Assembly (NCBI RefSeq): GCF_007998985.1
Contig: NZ_CP041659.1
Location: 1,610,001 to 1,674,000 of the forward strand
Source of the DNA: Sphingomonas xanthus
GTDB lineage: Bacteria; Pseudomonadota; Alphaproteobacteria; Sphingomonadales; Sphingomonadaceae
DNA length: 64,000 nucleotides
Direction of reading: 5' to 3'
Within the stretch, counting starts at the first letter, position 1. The number at the start of each line of letters is the position of its first letter. A model generated the notes under the pieces. That model was not told the origin of the DNA and ran no database searches. It saw only the letters and a list, made by a program, of their open reading frames with translations. Positions 59,802 through 64,000 of this stretch are shown here, piece by piece. A program made the translations under genes and the position numbers.

Positions 59802-61105
59802 CAGGCAGCCTTTGCAGTGGTGAGGATGGCGCCCATGCTATTGGGCAGGGCATGGGTCACGCTCACGTCGACCATGTCGCCGATCATCGCGTCGGTTTCG
59901 ACGAATACCGACTGGAGCCAGGGGGACTTGCCGATCATCTGGCCGGGCAGACGGCCCTTGCGGTCGATGAGGATGGTCGTGTCCTTGCCGATGGTGGCGC
60001 GGTTGAAGGCGAGGCTATGCTCGGCGAGGCGGGCTTGGAGCCGCTGCAGTCGATCGTCCATCACCTCTGCCGACACCGCTCCTTCCATCGCCGCTGCCGG
60101 AGTGCCCGGCCGGGCCGAATATTTGAACGAATAAGCCGAAGCGTAACGCACCGCATCGACAATGGATAGCGTCGCTTGAAAATCTTCTTCGGTCTCTCCG
60201 GGGAAGCCGACGATGAAGTCGCCGCTGATGGCGATGTCCGGTCGCACGGCGCGGACTTTTTCGATCGTCCGAAGGTAGGACTCGGCGGTGTGGCTGCGGT
60301 TCATCGCCTTGAGAATCGAATCCGACCCAGACTGGACCGGCAGGTGGAGGTACGGCATCAGCTTGTCGACCTCCCCATGGGCGGCGATCAGCGCATCGCT
60401 CATGTCGGCCGGGTGACTGGTGGTGTAGCGGATGCGTTCCAACCCATCGATCGCCGCGATGGCCCGGATCAGCTGGTCGAGCCCCCCTTGGTAAGCATTG
60501 ACGTTCTGGCCGAGCAGGGTGAGCTCGCGCGCGCCGCCTCGGACCAGGGCCTCGGCCTCGGCCACGACATCGGCGAAGGGGCGGCTGATTTCGGCGCCGC
60601 GCGTATAGGGAACCACGCAATAGGTGCAGAATTTGTCGCATCCTTCCTGCACCGTCAGGAAGGCGCTTGGCCCGACCTTGCGGCGGGCGGGGAGGGCGCC
60701 GAACTTTGAGATGGCCGGCATGTCGGTATCGACGGGACGCAGGCCCTTGGCCGCCGCGGCGACCATCTGGGGCAGTCGGTGATAGGCCTGCGGGCCAACC
60801 ACCAGGTCGATGAGCGACGAGCGCGCCTTGGCCTCGGCGCCCTCGGCCTGGGCGACACAGCCGGCGAGCGCGACGATCGGCTTGCTGCCATCGTCACGGC
60901 GCAGCCGGCCGACGTCGGAATAGGCCTTTTCCGCCGCCTTCTCCCGGATATGGCAGGTGTTGAGGACAACGAGGTCGGCGTCGGCTCCGTCGCTGGCGGG
61001 GGTCATGCCCTCGGCAGCAAGCAGCTCGGCCATGCGCTCTCCGTCATAGACGTTCATTTGGCAGCCGAAGCTCTTGACGCGGTAAGTCTTGGGAATCTTG
61101 GTCAT
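59801..61105 (-). CDS. miaB: tRNA-2-methylthio-N6-dimethylallyladenosine synthase
   Basis: A 434-residue radical SAM methylthiotransferase modifying A37. Domain order is UPF0004 (SFGCQMNVYDGERMAELL), radical SAM (VQEGCDKFCTYCVVPYTRG with the CxxxCxxC cluster) and TRAM at the end (TTILIDRKGRLPGQMIGKSP). It lies 10 bases after plsC. Confidence 0.96.
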   Translation of the reverse strand: MTKIPKTYRVKSFGCQMNVYDGERMAELLAAEGMTPASDGADADLVVLNTCHIREKAAEKAYSDVGRLRRDDGSKPIVALAGCVAQAEGAEAKARSSLIDLVVGPQAYHRLPQMVAAAAKGLRPVDTDMPAISKFGALPARRKVGPSAFLTVQEGCDKFCTYCVVPYTRGAEISRPFADVVAEAEALVRGGARELTLLGQNVNAYQGGLDQLIRAIAAIDGLERIRYTTSHPADMSDALIAAHGEVDKLMPYLHLPVQSGSDSILKAMNRSHTAESYLRTIEKVRAVRPDIAISGDFIVGFPGETEEDFQATLSIVDAVRYASAYSFKYSARPGTPAAAMEGAVSAEVMDDRLQRLQARLAEHSLAFNRATIGKDTTILIDRKGRLPGQMIGKSPWLQSVFVETDAMIGDMVDVSVTHALPNSMGAILTTAKAA

Positions 61106-61115
61106 TTGGGCGCGC

Positions 61116-61880
61116 CTATAGGCCGGTCGGGGCCGTCACGAAAGACAGCGCCCGCGCAATCGTCAAATGGGCTTCCCGAGCCAGTGCCTTGCGATCAACA
61201 TGCGGGCCAAGCGGATCAAGCAGCCGCACCGTCACCCGGATCGAACCGGGGCGGCCTAGGATGCGCAGGGCATTGGCGGTGCCCGGTTCCCCGCTGTGCC
61301 AGCTAACTAGGCTCGCATTGTCGTGAAAATCGATGGCTACCGGCCGGATGCTGACGCCCGGCGGCGGCGGCGCCGCGGCGGCGAGCAGGGTCGGCCGAAA
61401 TGGCAACAGGCTGGAGCCGTTGCCGGTTGTGCCTTCCGGAAACACCGCCAGCGGCTGGGGATGGTCGAGCGCCTCGACGATCCGCCGTACCTGCCGGTGC
61501 GCATCGCCTCTTGCTGCCCGGTCGATGTACAGGGTGCGGTTCTGGTCCGCGAGCCAGCCAATCAGCAGCGTTTTCTTGACCTCGACCTTGGAAACGAAAG
61601 CAGCGCCTACGGATCCGCCGAGAATCAATATGTCGAGCCAGCTCGAATGGTTGGCGGCCAAAAGCGTGTGCGGAGCAAGCGGCTGACCTTCTACCTGGGT
61701 GCGGACCCCGGCGACATAGGCTGCGGAACGCAGGAATCGGCGGGGCCAGCGCGAGCGGCCAAGCAGCCACTTCGACAGGAGGTGGGGGGGCAGGCAGGCA
61801 AGGAACAGCCCGACAAGACCGGCAATCCGGGCAATTGCGATCAGGCGGGAATGGCCGCTAGCGGTCCCGGTCGCGGTCAA
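61116..61880 (-). CDS. 1-acyl-glycerol-3-phosphate acyltransferase family protein
   Basis: A PlsC-type acyltransferase for phospholipid synthesis, about 245-254 residues. Motif I is NHSSWLDI (H-x4-D), motif III is VFPEGTTGNG. One N-terminal helix (LVGLFLACLPPHLLSKWLL) anchors it. No ATG lies in frame near the beginning; TTG 61880 or a CTG at 61844 are possible starts, both overlapping or touching the fur stop, so translation is probably coupled. Confidence 0.82.
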   Translation of the reverse strand: MTATGTASGHSRLIAIARIAGLVGLFLACLPPHLLSKWLLGRSRWPRRFLRSAAYVAGVRTQVEGQPLAPHTLLAANHSSWLDILILGGSVGAAFVSKVEVKKTLLIGWLADQNRTLYIDRAARGDAHRQVRRIVEALDHPQPLAVFPEGTTGNGSSLLPFRPTLLAAAAPPPPGVSIRPVAIDFHDNASLVSWHSGEPGTANALRILGRPGSIRVTVRLLDPLGPHVDRKALAREAHLTIARALSFVTAPTGL

Positions 61881-62286
61881 CGGCGACGCCGTAGAGTTCC
61901 ATCCGATGATCGACAAGGCGGAAGCCCAGCTTTTGCGCGATTCGCCGCTGCAGTTCTTCCAGTTCCTCATCGACGAACTCGATCACATTGCCCGTTTCGA
62001 CATCGATCAGGTGGTCGTGATGCGTTTCCGACGCCGCTTCATAGCGTGAGCGGCCGTCGCCGAACTCGTGCCGTTCCAGGATGCCCGCTTCCTCGAACAG
62101 CCGGACGGTGCGGTAGACGGTTGCGATGGAAATATTGGGATCGATCGCCGCGGCCCGCGCATGGAGCGTCTCGACATCGGGATGGTCTTCGCTCTCGCCA
62201 AGGACCTTGGCGATGGTCTTGCGCTGCTCGGTTATGCGCAGGCCCTTGTCCGCGCATAGCTGCTCAATGTCGATCTGGCGATGCAT
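61858..62286 (-). CDS. Fur family transcriptional regulator
   Basis: A 142-residue metal-responsive regulator, probably Fur or the manganese-type Mur. The winged helix includes ISIATVYRTVRLFEEAG; metal ligands are in ETHHDHLIDVETG and FVDEELEELQRRIA. The C-terminal CxxC zinc pairs of many Fur proteins are absent, as in many alphaproteobacterial Fur/Mur. It begins the fur-plsC-miaB series. Confidence 0.9.
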   Translation of the reverse strand: MHRQIDIEQLCADKGLRITEQRKTIAKVLGESEDHPDVETLHARAAAIDPNISIATVYRTVRLFEEAGILERHEFGDGRSRYEAASETHHDHLIDVETGNVIEFVDEELEELQRRIAQKLGFRLVDHRMELYGVAVDRDRDR

Positions 62287-62359
62287 GCCGATTACCTAAG
62301 GGTTGCGCGCGCGAATGGGAAGCCGAGTCGAACGGCGACTTTCGCGCGCGCAATCCGGC

Positions 62360-62779
62360 TTATTTGCCGCGGGTCTTGCGGCGCTTGGTGCCGAGGCCGA
62401 TCGACTTGGCCAGCTTGCGCCGCTGTTCGGCATAATTGGGTGCGACCATCGGATAATCGGCGGAAAGTCCCCATTTCTGCCGGTACTGGTCCGGAGTCAT
62501 CTGGTAATGGGTCATCAGATGCCGTTTCAGCATCTTCAGCTTTTTCCCGTCCTCCAGACAGACGATATAGTCCGGCTTTACCGACGAGCGGATCGGAACC
62601 TTGGGTTCAAGCTTGGCTTCGGCGGCCGCGCTTGCACTCGACAGGCCCGATAGTGCCCCGTGCACATTCTGGATCAGTTGCGGAAGGTCGTTCACTGCAA
62701 CACTATTATTGCTGACATGCGCCGCGACGATATCGGCTGTCAGCGTAATCAGCATGTCGTCGTTTTCCTGATCGTCCAT
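62360..62779 (-). CDS. MucR/Ros family zinc-finger regulator
   Basis: A 139-residue global regulator of the MucR/Ros family, found mainly in alphaproteobacteria. The DNA-binding part reads YIVCLEDGKKLKMLKRHLMT and then HYQMTPDQYRQKWGL; MVAPNYAEQRRKLAKSIGLG is conserved. The finger has Cys-x2-Asp in place of Cys-x2-Cys. ATG 62779 begins the usual N-terminus; the longer frame runs into rimI. About 110 AT-richer bases upstream could hold autoregulatory sites. Confidence 0.92.
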   Translation of the reverse strand: MDDQENDDMLITLTADIVAAHVSNNSVAVNDLPQLIQNVHGALSGLSSASAAAEAKLEPKVPIRSSVKPDYIVCLEDGKKLKMLKRHLMTHYQMTPDQYRQKWGLSADYPMVAPNYAEQRRKLAKSIGLGTKRRKTRGK

Positions 62780-62888
62780 GTATGAAATTCTCCGAGCTTG
62801 AATTGGTACAGGACAGTCAGCTGTCGAAACCCCGCCCCTTATTACTCCGCGATACTTCAATGGACAAGGTTGACGAATATCAACTATT

Positions 62889-63371
62889 TTACCGGACAAG
62901 CACCAGTGTAACCGCGTCGTGCCTTCGCCCGTCGGCCGCCTTATAATAGGCGCGCCGGCGGCCCGCGGGGACGAACCCCGCGCTTTGGTACAGGGACACG
63001 GCCGAGTTGCCGTCGCGGACCTCGAGGTGGAGGCGGCTGGCACCCTGCGCCCGGGCCTGGGCGATGAAATCTTCGACCAGCAGGCGGCCCGCGCCCTGGC
63101 CCTGGCCGGCGACTTCGACAGCGATCAGCAACAGTTCGGATTCATCCATGATGGTCCGCGCCAAGGCAAAACCGATCGCGTGCTGGTCATGGTCAGCCAT
63201 GGTCAGGCTGACCCCTGCGAGCGGAAGGATCCCGGCGCATTGCGAGCGGGTCCAGGCTTCGCCGAAACAAGGAGGGAAGGCGTCGGTCATGATCCGCATG
63301 ACGTCGTCCAGGTCATCGGCCCCGCCAGCGCGCAGCCGGAGTTCTGCCGGGCGCGCCCTCGCGGCGTTCAT
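62889..63371 (-). CDS. rimI: Ribosomal protein S18-alanine N-acetyltransferase-like protein
   Basis: A 160-residue GNAT acetyltransferase placed by context as RimI. EVAGQGQGAGRLLVEDFIAQ binds acetyl-CoA and LHLEVRDGNSAVSLYQSAGF is the RimI block. It is coupled to tsaB by ATGA, the order tsaB-rimI being widespread. Confidence 0.9.
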   Translation of the reverse strand: MNAARARPAELRLRAGGADDLDDVMRIMTDAFPPCFGEAWTRSQCAGILPLAGVSLTMADHDQHAIGFALARTIMDESELLLIAVEVAGQGQGAGRLLVEDFIAQARAQGASRLHLEVRDGNSAVSLYQSAGFVPAGRRRAYYKAADGRRHDAVTLVLVR

Positions 63372-63982
63372 GCGGCGGCCTTTGGGCGAGCGTCGGGTGC
63401 CCGGGCATAGATCGGCTTGCATTCCAGCATGCGCAATAGCGGCGGAAGCCGGAGCGCATGGCGCGCGCTCGGCATCAGCGCGAGAGCCTCCCCATTGCCG
63501 CGCTCACCGACCAGGGCTGCAGCACCGCTACCGGCGACCAGCTTTGCAGAGATGACTCGTGCGGCGGCGGCGGGTGCGAGATTGAGGATTGGGCCGGTAG
63601 CGTTGAGGTCCTCGCGGTCGAAGCTCTGGATGAACAGCTCGCCATGTCCGCCGGTGACGGCTGCGGCGATATGCCCCGTGCCCGGCGGGGCCGACGCGGC
63701 GAGCAGGGCGAGGCTGTTCATCCCCGCCAGCGGCACGCTCCAGCCGATCGCCATGCCATGGGCTGCGGCGATGCCGACGCGAAGGCCGGTGAAGCTGCCC
63801 GGTCCAACCCCGACGAGGATTCGCGTCGGGACATGGCCTTGGATCATCTCGGCGATCAGCGGGACCAGCCGCTCGGCATGACCACGGCCGATCTCCTCGT
63901 CGCGCGAGGCGACGACGCTGCCGTCGGGTTCAAGCAGCGCGGCAGTGCAGGACGCAGTCGATGTATCGATCGCAAGGATCAC
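63368..63982 (-). CDS. tsaB: tRNA threonylcarbamoyladenosine biosynthesis protein TsaB
   Basis: A 204-residue ASKHA-fold partner of TsaD in t6A37 synthesis. MILAIDTSTASCTAALL begins the fold and VGVGPGSFTGLRVGIAAA is the diagnostic block. The start is GTG at 63982 with AGGAG about 11 bases before. Some 18 bases remain to the window end. Confidence 0.93.
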   Translation of the reverse strand: MILAIDTSTASCTAALLEPDGSVVASRDEEIGRGHAERLVPLIAEMIQGHVPTRILVGVGPGSFTGLRVGIAAAHGMAIGWSVPLAGMNSLALLAASAPPGTGHIAAAVTGGHGELFIQSFDREDLNATGPILNLAPAAAARVISAKLVAGSGAAALVGERGNGEALALMPSARHALRLPPLLRMLECKPIYARAPDARPKAAA

Positions 63983-64000
63983 CGGGCTACAGACTCCTGT

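Noticed and set aside
1..64000. Search for transposases, phage genes, toxin-antitoxin pairs and defence systems
   Set aside because: None was recognised on either strand; the gene content is chromosomal housekeeping and metabolism.

Overview
The window is a high-GC, tightly packed bacterial chromosome segment with no insertion sequence, phage or plasmid signature. Gene content points to an alphaproteobacterium of the order Sphingomonadales: a MucR/Ros regulator, SWFGD/DUF2171 and DUF1109 (NrsF) proteins, a bufferin operon with its own SigF, a PNPase with an RGD-rich tail, and CopA/CopB copper resistance. The assignment is by recognition of families; no search was run.

Layout. 0-6.4 kb: an exported M20 amidohydrolase, a lipoprotein, 3-hydroxybutyrate dehydrogenase, a zinc metallopeptidase and stress-type proteins. 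6.4-10.9 kb: tRNA-Ala(CGC), two small proteins (plus one doubtful), a ClpP-like protein, PncC and two related Crp/Fnr regulators; CTAAC-N4-GTTAG-like dyads recur in front of three of these genes and stem-loops sit close to several start codons. 10.9-14.3 kb: an ABC-F ATPase, a frameshifted hisN, a hisG-hisIE remnant and an intact YerC/HisR regulator. 14.3-18.9 kb: a trp leader with three consecutive Trp codons and a terminator, then trpD-trpCF-trpB-trpA, all closely resembling the enteric proteins. 18.9-22.4 kb: bufA-bufB-bufC-doxX-sigF-nrsF behind a SigF-like promoter. 22.4-26.9 kb: histidine catabolism (hutC-hutU-NTF2-like-hutH). 27.0-31.1 kb: copper resistance. 31.1-35.9 kb: a TonB-dependent receptor with two PepSY proteins, preceded by the same 10-mer that lies in front of hutU. 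36-48.7 kb: translation and RNA genes (pnp, rpsO, truB; rimP-nusA-ylxR-infB-rbfA-GNAT-tdk), interrupted by an opposite-strand CDP-alcohol phosphotransferase pair. 48.8-54.5 kb: a type III polyketide synthase with an isoprenylcysteine-methyltransferase-like partner, a sugar dehydrogenase, peroxiredoxin, cysteine synthase and TrmB. 54.5-64 kb: metK, then tsaB-rimI, mucR, fur-plsC-miaB-phoH-ybeY-corC-lnt.

The most interesting reading joins three regions. Next to the HisR-type regulator, a short frame begins like long-form HisG and ends like HisIE, as expected if a whole his operon had been deleted between its first and last genes. The facing hisN carries a frameshift. The same window keeps the hut pathway, and a HutC-like operator is shared by hutU and a TonB/PepSY uptake locus. 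This suggests a shift from making histidine to importing and degrading it. It is an inference that depends on whether other his genes exist in the rest of the genome.
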